DNA from: Ophiura sarsii
Lineage: Eukaryota; Echinodermata; Ophiuroidea; Amphilepidida; Ophiuridae
Direction: 5' to 3'
DNA length: 64,000 bases
NCBI GenBank assembly: GCA_035610835.1
Contig: CM069454.1
Coordinates: forward strand, 57,890,580 to 57,954,579
The position numbers were made by a program, and so were the translations under genes. The notes beneath the pieces are model-generated. The model worked only from the letters and a program-made list of their open reading frames with translations. It was not told the origin of the DNA and did no database searches. Positions 1 to 13,085 of the stretch are shown here, in pieces (position 1 is the first letter of the stretch; each line of letters begins with the position of its first letter).

Positions 1-3000
1 CTTCTCATATACTATTATGTCTTTTATATCATTAATTCATTTACTTTTTCGCCTGTGACATGGTGTCATCTGTGCCAAACCGGGTGTTATTCTTCTCATA
101 TTCTATTATGTATTTTATATCATCAATTCAATTACTTTTTTGCCTGTGACATTGTGTCTTCTGTGTCAAACCGGGTTTCATTCTTTTCATACCATTATGT
201 CTTTTATATCACAAATTCATTTACTTTTTCGCCTGTGACATTGTGTCATCTGTGCCAAACCGGGTTTTATTCTTCTCATATACTATTATGTATTTATATC
301 ATAAATTAATTTACTTTTTCGCATGTGACATTGTGTCATCTGTGCCAAACCGGGTTTTTATTCTTCTCATATACTATTATGTATTTTATATCATAAATTC
401 ATTTACTTTTTCGCCTGTGACATTGTGTCATCTGTGTCAAACCAGGTTTCATTCATTTCATATACCATTATGTCTTTTATATCATAAATTCATTTACTTT
501 TTTCCCTGTGACATTGTGTCATCTGTGTCAAACCGGGTTTTATTCTTCTCATATACTATTATGTCTTTTATATCATTAATTCATTTACTTTTTCGCCTGT
601 GACATGGTGTCATCTGTGCCAAACCGGGTGTTATTCTTCTCATATACTATTATGTATTTTATATCATCAATTCAATTAATTTTTTGCCTGTGACATTGTG
701 TCTTCTGTGTCAAACCGGGTTTCATTCTTTTCATACCATTATGTCTTTTATATCAAAAATTCATTTACTTTTTCCCCTGTGACATTGTGTCATCTGTGCC
801 AAACCGGGTTTTATTCTTCTCATATACTATTATGTATTTATATCATAAATTCATTTACTTTTTCGCATGTGACATTGTGTCATCTGTGCCAAACCGGGTT
901 TTTATTCTTCTCATATACTATTATGTATTTTATATCATAAATTCATTTACTTTTTCCCCTGTGACATTGTGTCATCTGTGCCAAACCGGGTTTTATTCTT
1001 CTCATATATCATTATGTCTTTTATATCATAAATTCATTTACTTTTTCGCCTGTGACATTGTGTCTTCTGTGTCAAACCGGGTTTCATTCATTTCATATAC
1101 CATTATGTGTTTTATATCATAAATTCATTTACTTTTTCGCCTGTGACATTGTGTCATCTGTGCCAAACCGGGTTTTATTCTTCTCATATACTATTATGTA
1201 TTTTATATCATAAATTCATTTACTTTTTGCCTGTGACATTGTGTCATCTGTGCCAAACCGGGTGTTATTCTTCTCATATACTATTATGTATTTTATATCA
1301 TGAATTCATTTACTTTTTCCACTGTGACATTGTGTCATCTGTTCCAAACCGGGTTTTATTCTTCCCATATACTATTATTTATTTTATATCTTAAATTCAT
1401 TTACTTTTTCGCCTGTGACATTGTGTCATCTGTGCCAAACCGGGTGTTATTCTTCTCATATACTATTATGTATTTTATATCATAAATTCATTTACTTTTT
1501 CGCCTGTGACATTGTGTCATCTGTGCCAAACCGGGTTTTAATTCTTCCCATATACTATTATGTATTTTATATCATAAATTCATTTACTTTTTCGCCTGTG
1601 ACATTGTGTCATCTGTGCCAAACCGGGTTTTAATCCTTCCCATATACTATTATGTATTTTATATCTTAAATTCATTTACTTTTTCGCCTGTGACATTGTG
1701 TCATCTGTGCCAAACCGGGTTTTATTCTTCTCATATACTATTATGTATTTTATATCATGAATTCATTTACTTTTTCCACTGTGACATTGTGTCATCTGTG
1801 CCAAACCGGGTTTTAATTCTTCCCATATACTATTATGTATTTTATATCTTAAATTCATTTACTTTTTCGCCTGTGACATTGTGTCATCTGTGCCAAACCG
1901 GGTGTTATTCTTCTCATATACTATTATGTATTTTATATCATAAATTCATTTACTTTTTCGCCTGTGACATTGTGTCATCTGTGCCAAACCGGGTTTTAAT
2001 TCTTCCCATATACTATTATGTATTTTATATCATAAATTCATTTACTTTTTCGCCTGTGACATTGTGTCATCTGTGTCAAACCAGGTTTCATTCATTTCAT
2101 ATACCATTATGTCTTTTATATCATAAATTCATTTACTTTTTTCCCTGTGACATTGTGTCATCTGTGTCAAACCGGGTTTTATTCTTCTCATATACTATTA
2201 TGTCTTTTATATCATTAATTCATTTACTTTTTCGCCTGTGACATGGTGTCATCTGTGCCAAACCGGGTGTTATTCTTCTCATATACTATTATGTATTTTA
2301 TATCATCAATTCAATTAATTTTTTGCCTGTGACATTGTGTCTTCTGTGTCAAACCGGGTTTCATTCTTTTCATACCATTATGTCTTTTATATCAAAAATT
2401 CATTTACTTTTTCCCCTGTGACATTGTGTCATCTGTGCCAAACCGGGTTTTATTCTTCTCATATACTATTATGTATTTATATCATAAATTCATTTACTTT
2501 TTCGCATGTGACATTGTGTCATCTGTGCCAAACCGGGTTTTTATTCTTCTCATATACTATTATGTATTTTATATCATAAATTCATTTACTTTTTCCCCTG
2601 TGACATTGTGTCATCTGTGCCAAACCGGGTTTTATTCTTCTCATATATCATTATGTCTTTTATATCATAAATTCATTTACTTTTTCGCCTGTGACATTGT
2701 GTCTTCTGTGTCAAACCGGGTTTCATTCATTTCATATACCATTATGTGTTTTATATCATAAATTCATTTACTTTTTCGCCTGTGACATTGTGTCATCTGT
2801 GCCAAACCGGGTTTTATTCTTCTCATATACTATTATGTATTTTATATCATAAATTCATTTACTTTTTGCCTGTGACATTGTGTCATCTGTGCCAAACCGG
2901 GTGTTATTCTTCTCATATACTATTATGTATTTTATATCATGAATTCATTTACTTTTTCCACTGTGACATTGTGTCATCTGTTCCAAACCGGGTTTTATTC

Positions 3001-6000
3001 TTCCCATATACTATTATTTATTTTATATCTTAAATTCATTTACTTTTTCGCCTGTGACATTGTGTCATCTGTGCCAAACCGGGTGTTATTCTTCTCATAT
3101 ACTATTATGTATTTTATATCATAAATTCATTTACTTTTTCGCCTGTGACATTGTGTCATCTGTGCCAAACCGGGTTTTAATTCTTCCCATATACTATTAT
3201 GTATTTTATATCATAAATTCATTTACTTTTTCGCCTGTGACATTGTGTCATCTGTGCCAAACCGGGTTTTAATCCTTCCCATATACTATTATGTATTTTA
3301 TATCTTAAATTCATTTACTTTTTCGCCTGTGACATTGTGTCATCTGTGCCAAACCGGGTTTTATTCTTCTCATATACTATTATGTATTTTATATCATGAA
3401 TTCATTTACTTTTTCCACTGTGACATTGTGTCATCTGTGCCAAACCGGGTTTTAATTCTTCCCATATACTATTATGTATTTTATATCTTAAATTCATTTA
3501 CTTTTTCGCCTGTGACATTGTGTCATCTGTGCCAAACCGGGTGTTATTCTTCTCATATACTATTATGTATTTTATATCATAAATTCATTTACTTTTTCGC
3601 CTGTGACATTGTGTCATCTGTGCCAAACCGGGTTTTAATTCTTCCCATATACTATTATGTATTTTATATCATAAATTCATTTACTTTTTCGCCTGTGACA
3701 TTGTGTCATCTGTGTCAAACCAGGTTTCATTCATTTCATATACCATTATGTCTTTTATATCATAAATTCATTTACTTTTTTCCCTGTGACATTGTGTCAT
3801 CTGTGTCAAACCGGGTTTTATTCTTCTCATATACTATTATGTCTTTTATATCATTAATTCATTTACTTTTTCGCCTGTGACATGGTGTCATCTGTGCCAA
3901 ACCGGGTGTTATTCTTCTCATATACTATTATGTATTTTATATCATCAATTCAATTAATTTTTTGCCTGTGACATTGTGTCTTCTGTGTCAAACCGGGTTT
4001 CATTCTTTTCATACCATTATGTCTTTTATATCAAAAATTCATTTACTTTTTCGCCTGTGACATTGTGTCATCTGTGCCAAACCGGGTTTTATTCTTCTCA
4101 TATACTATTATGTATTTATATCATAAATTCATTTACTTTTTCGCATGTGACATTGTGTCATCTGTGCCAAACCGGGTTTTTATTCTTCTCATATACTATT
4201 ATGTATTTTATATCATAAATTCATTTACTTTTTCCCCTGTGACATTGTGTCATCTGTGCCAAACCGGGTTTTATTCTTCTCATATACCATTATGTCTTTT
4301 ATATCATAAATTCATTTACTTTTTCGCCTGTGACATTGTGTCTTCTGTGTCAAACCGGGTTTCATTCATTTCATATACCATTATGTGTTTTATATCATAA
4401 ATTCATTTACTTTTTCGCCTGTGACATTGTGTCATCTGTGCCAAACCGGGTTTTATTCTTCTCATATACTATTATGTATTTTATATCATAAATTCATTTA
4501 CTTTTTGGCCTGTGACATTGTGTCATCTGTGCCAAACCGGGTGTTATTCTTCTCATATACTATTATGTATTTTATATCATGAATTCATTTACTTTTTCCA
4601 CTGTGACATTGTGTCATCTGTGCCAAACCGGGTTTTATTCTTCCCATATACTATTATGTATTTTATATCTTAAATTCATTTACTTTTTCGCCTGTGACAT
4701 TGTGTCATCTGTGCCAAACCGGGTGTTATTCTTCTCATATACTATTATGTATTTTATATCATAAATTCATTTACTTTTTCGCCTGTGACATTGTGTCATC
4801 TGTGCCAAACCGGGTTTTAATTCTTCCCATATACTATTATGTATTTTATATCTTAAATTCATTTACTTTTTCGCCTGTGACATTGTGTCATCTGTGTCAA
4901 ACCAGGTTTCATTCATTTCATATACCATTATGTCTTTTATATCATAAATTCATTTACTTTTTTCCCTGTGACATTGTGTCATCTGTGTCAAACCGGGTTT
5001 TATTCTTCTCATATACTATTATGTCTTTTATATCATTAATTCATTTACTTTTTCGCCTGTGACATGGTGTCATCTGTGCCAAACCGGGTGTTATTCTTCT
5101 CATATTCTATTATGTATTTTATATCATCAATTCAATTACTTTTTTGCCTGTGACATTGTGTCTTCTGTGTCAAACCGGGTTTCATTCTTTTCATACCATT
5201 ATGTCTTTTATATCACAAATTCATTTACTTTTTCGCCTGTGACATTGTGTCATCTGTGCCAAACCGGGTTTTATTCTTCTCATATACTATTATGTATTTA
5301 TATCATAAATTAATTTACTTTTTCGCATGTGACATTGTGTCATCTGTGCCAAACCGGGTTTTTATTCTTCTCATATACTATTATGTATTTTATATCATAA
5401 ATTCATTTACTTTTTCGCCTGTAACATTGTGTCATCTGTGTCAAACCAGGTTTCATTCATTTCATATACCATTATGTCTTTTATATCATAAATTCATTTA
5501 CTTTTTTCCCTGTGACATTGTGTCATCTGTGTCAAACCGGGTTTTATTCTTCTCATATACTATTATGTCTTTTATATCATTAATTCATTTACTTTTTCGC
5601 CTGTGACATGGTGTCATCTGTGCCAAACCGGGTGTTATTCTTCTCATATACTATTATGTATTTTATATCATCAATTCAATTAATTTTTTGCCTGTGACAT
5701 TGTGTCTTCTGTGTCAAACCGGGTTTCATTCTTTTCATACCATTATGTCTTTTATATCAAAAATTCATTTACTTTTTCCCCTGTGACATTGTGTCATCTG
5801 TGCCAAACCGGGTTTTATTCTTCTCATATACTATTATGTATTTATATCATAAATTCATTTACTTTTTCGCATGTGACATTGTGTCATCTGTGCCAAACCG
5901 GGTTTTTATTCTTCTCATATACTATTATGTATTTTATATCATAAATTCATTTACTTTTTCCCCTGTGACATTGTGTCATCTGTGCCAAACCGGGTTTTAT

Positions 6001-6950
6001 TCTTCTCATATATCATTATGTCTTTTATATCATAAATTCATTTACTTTTTCGCCTGTGACATTGTGTCTTCTGTGTCAAACCGGGTTTCATTCATTTCAT
6101 ATACCATTATGTGTTTTATATCATAAATTCATTTACTTTTTCGCCTGTGACATTGTGTCATCTGTGCCAAACCGGGTTTTATTCTTCTCATATACTATTA
6201 TGTATTTTATATCATAAATTCATTTACTTTTTGGCCTGTGACATTGTGTCATCTGTGCCAAACCGGGTGTTATTCTTCTCATATACTATTATGTATTTTA
6301 TATCATGAATTCATTTACTTTTTCCACTGTGACATTGTGTCATCTGTTCCAAACCGGGTTTTATTCTTCCCATATACTATTATTTATTTTATATCTTAAA
6401 TTCATTTACTTTTTCGCCTGTGACATTGTGTCATCTGTGCCAAACCGGGTGTTATTCTTCTCATATACTATTATGTATTTTATATCATAAATTCATTTAC
6501 TTTTTCGCCTGTGACATTGTGTCATCTGTGCCAAACCGGGTTTTAATTCTTCCCATATACTATTATGTATTTTATATCATAAATTCATTTACTTTTTCGC
6601 CTGTGACATTGTGTCATCTGTGCCAAACCGGGTTTTAATCCTTCCCATATACTATTATGTATTTTATATCTTAAATTCATTTACTTTTTCGCCTGTGACA
6701 TTGTGTCATCTGTGCCAAACCGGGTTTTATTCTTCTCATATACTATTATGTATTTTATATCATGAATTCATTTACTTTTTCCACTGTGAAATTGTGTCAT
6801 CTGTGCCAAACCGGGTTTTAATTCTTCCCATATACTATTATGTATTTTATATCTTAAATTCATTTACTTTTTCGCCAAACCGGGTTTTATTCTTCTCATA
6901 TACTATTATGTATTTTATATCATAAATTCATTTACTTTTTTTCCTGTGAC
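1..6950 (+). repeat. 91-bp satellite array with higher-order structure
   Basis: About 76 head-to-tail copies of a unit of about 91 bp, built around GTGACATTGTGTCATCTG followed by CCAAACCGGGTT and an AT-rich half. Monomers carry recurring variants. The variant with GACATGGTG occurs at 57, 601, 2240, 3879, 5061 and 5605, which gives a 1639-bp higher-order period (18 monomers) at 601/2240/3879. A second near-identical duplication is offset by 5004 bp (1-1230 versus 5005-6234). The array runs off the left edge. It ends near 6950 after a shortened monomer at 6870-6890. Open frames inside it are by-products of the repeat and are not genes. Confidence 0.97.
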
Positions 6951-6954
6951 ATTG

Positions 6955-8618
6955 TGTAGCTACTGTTGAAGACGTCTCTCTGTTATGACTGTATATTGTA
7001 TATATGTGCTCCACATAGTGTTTGCCCACGGTAGTTCCCTGTTGACGACGTCTCTCTGTTGCTGCCACATTCTGCTATCACGGTATATTGTATGTGCTTC
7101 ACATGGCATGCATGGTGTTTGCCCATGGTAGTCCACTGTTGAATACGTCTCTCCGTCTCGCTGTCATCTTTTGTTATGACTGTATATTGTATGTGCTCTT
7201 CATGGTGTTTGTCTACGGTAGTCCACTTTTGAAGACGTCTCTTTGTTGCTGCCATCTGCTGCCATCACGGTATATTGTATGTGCTTCACACAGTGTTTGC
7301 CCATGGTAGTCCACTGTTGAATACATCTCTCTGTTGCTGTCATCTTCTGTTATGATTGTATACTGTATGTGCTCCACATGGTGTTTGCCCGCGGTAGTTC
7401 TCTGTTGACGACGTCTCTCTGTTGTTGTCATCTTCTGCTATCACTGTATATTGTATGTGCTCCACGTGGTGTTTGTCTACGTTAGTCCACAGTGACTACT
7501 GTTGAAGACGTCTCTCTGTTGCTGCCATCTTCTGCTATCACTGTACATGTATGGTGTATGTGCTTCACATGGTGTTTTCCCATGGTAGTCCTCTGTTGAT
7601 GACGTCTCTCTGTTGCTCCCATCTTTTGTTATCACCATATAGTTTATATGCTCCAAATTGTGTTTGCCCACGGTAGTTCTCTGTTGATGACGTCTCTCTG
7701 TTGCTCCCATCTTTTGTTATCACCATATAGTTTATATGCTCCAAATTGTGTTTGCCCACGGTAGTTCTCTGTTGATGACGTCTCTCTGTTGCTCCCATCT
7801 TTTGTTATCACCATATAGTTTATATGCTCCAAATTGTGTTTGCCCACGGTAGTTCTCTGTTGATGACGTCTCTCTGTTGCTCCGATCCCATCTTTTGTTA
7901 TCACCATATAGTTTATATGCTCCAAATTGTGTTTGCCCACGGTAGTTCTCTGTTGATGACGTCTCTCTGTTGCTCCCATCTTCTGGTATCACTTTATATT
8001 GTATGTGCTCTTCATGGTTATTGCCCAAAGTAGTTCTTTCAAAGATGCTCTCTGATGCTCCCATAGTCTGCTATTACTGTATATTGTATGTGCTACACAT
8101 GGTGTTTGCTCACGGTAGTCTACTGTTGACGACGTCTCTCTGTTGCTTCCATCTTCTGCTATCACTGTATATTGTATATATGTGCTCCACATGGTGTTTG
8201 CTCACGGTAGTTCTCTGTCGGCGACGTCTCTTTGTTGGTCTCATCTTCTGCTATCGTAAGTGCTCCACAATGTGTTTGCCTGAGGTATGGTGTTTGCGTG
8301 TGGTACTTTACTTTTGAAAACTTCTCTCGGTGCTCCCATCTTGTGCTATCGCTGTGTATTTTATGAGCTCCACATTGTGTTTACATGTGGTATCCACTGT
8401 TGATGACGTTTATCTGTTGCTCCCAATGTCTGTTATCACTGTATAATATGTGCTCCACATTGTGTTTGTCGTGGTATTCCACATGTTAAAGTCGTCTCTC
8501 TGTTTCTCCCATCTTCGGCTATCACTGTATATTCTATATGCTTCGCATGGTGTTTTTGGCCATGGTAGTCCACTGTTGAAGACATCTCACTGTTCCTCCC
8601 AAGTCATGCTATCATTTA
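6955..8618 (+). repeat. 88-bp minisatellite
   Basis: About 19 diverged copies of a unit of about 88 bp with the landmarks CTGTTGATGACGTCTCTCTG, a CCCATCTTCTGCTATCA box, a TGTATATTGTATGTGCTCC box and TTTGCCCACGGTAG. The central copies (about 7565-7990) are almost identical and exactly 88 bp apart; the edges are more diverged. This is the usual pattern of an array renewed in its middle by unequal exchange. It abuts the 91-bp satellite but shares no sequence with it. Each unit contains a TGACGTC half-palindrome. Confidence 0.93.
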
Positions 8619-8913
8619 GTATTTCGGCCGTATTTCCTACCAAAGCTTGCCATATTTCAACACTATGCAAGATTCTAGACCATGTTGATTCGTTGAATGG
8701 TTTGATAACAGTCTCAGCTACCGAAGGATTGTGGCAAAAACACCGTAAAACGGTAGAAACTTGACAGCTTTTCGAAGCTATTACTATTACATTTTCCTTC
8801 TCGATCAGCTGTTGTTTATCGATCTCGTATTTGTTCATGTTGTTTGTAACCAAGTGACCTGCAAAGGTCATGCGGCAGCGCACACATTTTACGCTCGTAT
8901 TACACGACTGCAT
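8619..8913 (-). CDS. Unassigned open frame, possible decayed exon
   Basis: An open frame reads leftward from 8913, next to the tail of the retrotransposon. It contains a CVRCRMTFAGH stretch with two cysteines and a NESTWSRILHSVEIWQAL stretch that looks like ordinary protein rather than translated repeat. It runs on into the 88-bp minisatellite before stopping at 8587, so the natural end is lost or the frame is fortuitous. No splice sites or family could be assigned. It could be a fragment of a gene or of a transposon protein. Confidence 0.22.
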
Positions 8914-8923
8914 AAATAGCTGC

Positions 8924-10391
8924 TATTTATTTATTTATTTATTTATTGTTTATTTGGCAAATTGACAACACAATACAAAAAATTACAAAGCAATCAATAC
9001 ACAAAGAGCAAATATATAATAAGAACACACAAAAATAGACAACCAAATCAATATGCCAGGATAGCCCATAAAGTTGGCTAAATATGCCAACTTATTTCCA
9101 ATGGGTCCAGTAAAGAAAATGGAGCCTGCAAAAGTGTGAAAAAACAAAGCAAGACAGGACAAAAGAAGAGGACCAATAGAAATAAGTTTAAGCATACTCA
9201 GCCAACTCCCGGTTCAACGAACTTTGAGACAAGTGTGCTTTGACATGGGCTTTGAAGGCATGTTTATCAGAGATGGATTTAACATGGTTAGGTAAATAAT
9301 TCCAGTAAATGATACCATTGTAATAAAAAGTATCAGCAGCAAGGCCTTTGTGATGTGGAACATGAAAGTTATAGGATCTTGAACGAGTGCCATGGGAGTG
9401 AACATTGGACACTTTGGAGAAAAACTGCTGTAAATAGGATGGACCGGATGCATGGAAGACATTGAACACATGATTGAGTCGCAACTGTTTGACTCTATCC
9501 TGGATGTCAAGTATTTTGATAGAGTTCAAGTGAACCTGACCAATATGCTCTCTAGGAGGTAAATTCAGAATGAAACGAACCATTTTGTTCTGGAACGTTT
9601 TCAGTTTCTTTTGTTTAGTGGAAGTGAGACCAGAAAACCATGAGGTGCAGCAGTAATCAATGTGACACTGAATAAGAGCCGAACATAAGTTTTTGCGCAA
9701 TTTCTAGTTGAAATATTGAGAGTGTCTGTAGAGAAATTTTAGTCTGCCACTGACTTTGCTCATGATGGAATTAAACATATTGTCACCAGAGAGACATCGG
9801 TCAAGCGTCACACCCAAATATTTGATGGAATCCTGGCTTTTGATAATTTGATCGTTATAAGAAATGTTAAAATCACCTGTTTGGCCAAGTTTGATTTTTG
9901 TTCCAAAAAGGATACATTCAGTTTTGCCAACATGGAGGGAAAGTTTGTTAGCGATCAACCAATCATTGCATGATTTCAAATCAGAGCTGAGGCTATGGGA
10001 AATGACCGCAGGATCAGTGTGAGATGAAATGATGACACTATCATCAGCATATAGAAGCAGCTTGTTGTGAACAGAGGATTCCATGTCATTGCTATAACAC
10101 AGATAGAGCAAGGGACCTAGTAGGCTCCCTTTGGGAACTCCACAAGAGAGCTGCTCAAGACTGGAATTGATGCCATCAATGCTCACCAGCTGCTGCCTAT
10201 TGGCTAGATAAGATTTAAACCAACTGGGGTCGATTCCCATAGCCTCAAGTTTATTGCACAAGATTTGGTGATTCACGCTATCAAAGGCTTTTTGCACATC
10301 AAGCAATAGCATACCAACAAACTTACCCTCTGAAATTTCTTTTCTTATATAATCAGTGAGGTATATTAAGCAACTTTCAGTAGATCTGAAA
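8924..10391 (-). mobile_element. 5'-truncated non-LTR retrotransposon (CR1/Jockey-like)
   Basis: On the minus strand this runs from inside the reverse-transcriptase domain at about 10391, through the end of the ORF at 9188, a short 3' UTR, and a 3' tail of ATTT/TAAA tetranucleotides at 8924-8948. A 3' simple-sequence tail and 5' truncation are typical of target-primed non-LTR elements. The left border abuts the unassigned frame at 8619-8913. The right border abuts a small inverted-repeat element at 10407. The clade is inferred from general RT features; CR1, L2 and Jockey cannot be separated by eye. Confidence 0.85.
9188..10380 (-). pseudogene. Reverse transcriptase, broken by an in-frame stop
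   Basis: Translation leftward from about 10380 gives the fingers/palm of a non-LTR reverse transcriptase: LLLDVQKAFDSVNH (motif A, aspartate metal ligand), a GVPKGSLLGPLLY loop, then LLYADDSVI (catalytic YADD, motif C), and IKYLGVTLD at the start of the thumb. An in-frame TAG at about 9704-9706 follows RHSQYFN. The same frame then resumes with LCSALIQCHIDYCCTSWF and continues to a stop at 9188, completing the C-terminal region. The N-terminal endonuclease is missing through 5' truncation. The one stop plus the truncation make this copy immobile on its own. Confidence 0.88.
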
Positions 10392-10406
10392 AAATAAATC
10401 GCATTT

Positions 10407-10538
10407 ATAATTGAACGAACACATTGCAGAGTATTGCGAGTATTGCGCGTGCGTACATTGCGTGAGGCGCACAGCCATAATTGATAATTTCGGGCACGTT
10501 CATCTTTTTGCTGCGTGCGTGTTGTTCGTTCAATTATT
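10407..10538. mobile_element. Small inverted-repeat element
   Basis: A 15-bp arm, ATAATTGAACGAACA, at about 10407-10421 is repeated in reverse complement at about 10522-10538, enclosing GC-richer DNA with repeated TTGCG motifs. The size (about 130 bp) and inverted ends suit a MITE. No target duplication was recognised, so the family is open. Confidence 0.5.
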
Positions 10539-10719
10539 AATTTGATAGTATAATCATTTTAGTGCAGTTCGTTAAAATGACAAATTTGACTGGATTTTCA
10601 CCCGGAAAATTAAACCATAAAGGGTCACTTCTGCACGCGGGAGAAGGTGAAAATGCTTATTCTATATTTTCCCCATAATTTTAAAAGTGTTTTCAAGTTC
10701 CGCCTGATGCGTCCGCCTA

Positions 10720-10939
10720 AAACCATGGTTTTAGAGTGAAAATAACTCGGACAACTTATTTTTACTCTAAATTCACTCTAAAACCATGATTTTGAGGTAA
10801 TTAGGAATCGTATCGCTCTGTAACTTGGAATATATTCATGATTTATGATCCGAAATGTAAATCTACAAGAAAATCAACTTTCTAAAAAAATCATGAATAG
10901 AGGGCGATCCCTGGAAAAGATCACATAATATGCCTTTAA
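10720..10939. mobile_element. Partial copy of the TTAA-flanked palindromic MITE
   Basis: It shares the core CTCTAAATTCACTCTAAAACC and the end TCACATAATATGCCT followed by TTAA with the complete copy at 42422-42789. The left half beyond about 10720 is missing or replaced by unrelated sequence. The preserved TTAA at the right end supports the target site proposed for the full copy. Confidence 0.72.
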
Positions 10940-11028
10940 TAAACAGTGGCAGAGGACATTCCTACGTCCTGGGCGGATCCCTCCTATTTGATGCTATTTT
11001 TTAATATTATTTGTTTGACAATTACAAC

Positions 11029-11121
11029 AACACTATATTTAAACAAACAACAACAATCATTGCTTTTGTTTTTCGTCAGACTATGGCATGTATTTACTGC
11101 AAATTAAATAGCGAGTCTTTT
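11029..11121 (+). repeat. Left copy of a 93-bp direct repeat
   Basis: This stretch, beginning CAATTACAACAACACTATAT and containing GCTTTTGTTTTTCGTCAGAC, recurs almost unchanged at 12441-12542. The pair brackets a 1.3-kb interval with the 127-bp repeats and the (ACAG)n tract. It is too short for ordinary LTRs and is more likely a segmental repeat or the scar of an insertion. Confidence 0.8.
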
Positions 11122-11504
11122 TGAGCCATTTGAACAGGTATTGTACTTGGTTGATAATACTACGTGTTGGGCTGGAGGGGAATAGGCGAGGGCGTATATT
11201 ACGTCAAGTCCTACCACCATGGCTCACGGTCACGATCACGATCAGAGCACAATATGCAATAACAGGATGTATCAGGTCAGGGTCTGTACTCTTGTAGAGA
11301 TTCTGTTTCCTTTATCAGGATAACATCTACAACACGTCGATCAACAACCATATATTCAAGGGCACCCCAATCCCACGCAATACTGACGCATACTTTGAAT
11401 ATTAGTGCAATAGCCCAGCAAGTATTAACTTGTAATAAATTCCATCAATGTTCATTCAATTGCCAGTTTATATTTCTTTCCATAGGCCTACACTTCACCA
11501 TTAT

Positions 11505-11975
11505 TATTATACTAGGCGGTCACCCGGATTTTGGCGGTTCTCGGGTTTGGTGGTTTGTAGAATGCATGATGCATAAAGCCCGATCGGACAAACTTTGAAA
11601 ATTCGACCCTTAGACGACCTTTGACCCCGGACGACCCAAGAAAAGCAAAGGCGTTTTATTTTTTTCCACGCTCGATTCGCATTCGGGCTTCCCGTCACCG
11701 AGTTTAAGCCCGATCGGACAAACTTTGAAAATTCGACCCCTAGACGACCTTTGACCCCGGAAGACCCGAAAAACGCTAACCCATTTTATTTTTGCCACGC
11801 TCGCCTCGCATCGAGCATTACGATCACCGAGTTTAAGCACGATCCGACCAACAAGTTGACCCCTAGATGACCTTTGACCTCGTACGCTCTAGCGAATGCA
11901 AACTTGCTCTTGCGGGGACCGAGCTGCACCCACCCACCGAGTTTGAACGCCGCCCGACCCCGGGAAGGCGACGAA
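11505..11975 (+). repeat. Degenerate tandem repeat of about 125-130 bp
   Basis: About three and a half copies of a unit containing AGCCCGATCGGACAAACTTT, TTCGACCCCTAGACGACC and TTTGACCCCGG. The last copies drift and end at the (ACAG)n tract. One unit has a perfect DR1-type motif, TGACCTTTGACCT, at 11868-11880. The block plus its tetranucleotide tail resembles a dispersed non-autonomous repeat. Confidence 0.75.
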
Positions 11976-11984
11976 AAAGCGCGC

Positions 11985-12065
<81 letters not shown>

Positions 12066-12066
12066 A

Positions 12067-12133
<67 letters not shown>

Positions 12134-12134
12134 G
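11985..12134 (+). repeat. (ACAG)n microsatellite
   Basis: About 37 tandem ACAG tetranucleotides, nearly uninterrupted apart from one AAAG and one AAAC variant near 12065 and 12123. Cysteine/serine/leucine-rich and arginine/aspartate/threonine-rich frames across it are artefacts of the tetranucleotide. Confidence 0.98.
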
Positions 12135-12440
12135 AGTAGCGTATTATAATATAGATTTCCATCCATATCAGTCACATCATATAGAACTACACTGAATAGG
12201 ACTATGAGGAACTCAAATCCATTACCAAACCACCTCTTTTCTTCCACGGAAATCTGTTGAAGAAAAAAAAACGGGAAGAAACCACGCCCCTCTACACCTT
12301 TTTTATCATTACATTTGTAATTTCTCAATTTAAGAACTTCTGAACTTTTAAAGCCCTGAATCAATTTCATATTCTTAGGCCAATAGTTCAATATAGTCCA
12401 GGAATATAAACTGCTCAAAAAAAGTTTGGAAATTTGTATT

Positions 12441-12542
12441 CAATTGCAACAACACTATATTTAAACAAACAACAACAATCCTTGCTTTTGTTTTTCGTCA
12501 GACTATGGCATATATTTACTGCAAATTAAATAGCCAGTCTTT
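12441..12542 (+). repeat. Right copy of the 93-bp direct repeat
   Basis: Near-identical to 11029-11121, with small differences such as ATCCTTGC for ATCATTGC. Beyond 12542 the flanks of the two copies have nothing in common. Confidence 0.8.
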
Positions 12543-12734
12543 ATAAAATCAAAAATATAACAATAAAATACCGAGTATTTATGACGAAGTGCTATAATTA
12601 AGGTCAGGCTTTTTTTGGCAAGGATTTTTCACGGTATATTTTTACAACAAAGTAAAATTAAAGTATACCAGAAAAATTATATAACACCTCCTTGCATATA
12701 CCCTATTAATTCGAAATATTCCAAATTATTTATA

Positions 12735-13085
12735 ATTTAGGATCGGTTTCTTTTTCTGTCCTAAAAAAATCCACAGCCTTTTGAACAATTGGTTGACAGC
12801 TCAGGTCTAACTGGAAATTAACACAGGACAGACACCACACCCGGGAAGAATAATGAATCACCCGGATAAACAACCCTCTCAATAGCAACTTTATTTTAAA
12901 GAAATGATTTAGGATCGGTTTCTTTTTCTGTCCTAAAAAAACCCGACAGCCTTTTAAAATTTGGTAAAAGCTAAGGCTTACTGGAAATTATTAAACACAG
13001 GACAGACACCACACCCGAGAAGAATGAATCACCCAGACATACATGTACAACACTCCCAAGAACAACTTCATTTTAAAGAAATCGG
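12735..13085 (+). repeat. Tandem duplication, about 172-bp unit
   Basis: Two copies begin with ATTTAGGATCGGTTTCTTTT at 12735 and 12907. Both include ACACAGGACAGACACCACAC and end in TTTTAAAGAAAT. They are about 85-90 percent alike with small indels. No coding potential is evident. Confidence 0.85.

Noticed and set aside
55..6925. Dozens of overlapping open frames with SSVPNRV, TLCHLCQTG and YHKFIYFF motifs
   Set aside because: They are translations of the 91-bp satellite in rotating frames. The same peptides recur in every frame register, and the mirror array at 14.6-15.7 kb gives them on the other strand.
11786..12418. Cysteine/serine/leucine-rich (SVCL)n protein
   Set aside because: A pure product of the (ACAG)n microsatellite.
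11029..12542. LTR retrotransposon bounded by the 93-bp repeats
   Set aside because: The repeats are too short, the interior has no gag/pol, and no TG..CA ends or primer-binding site are seen.
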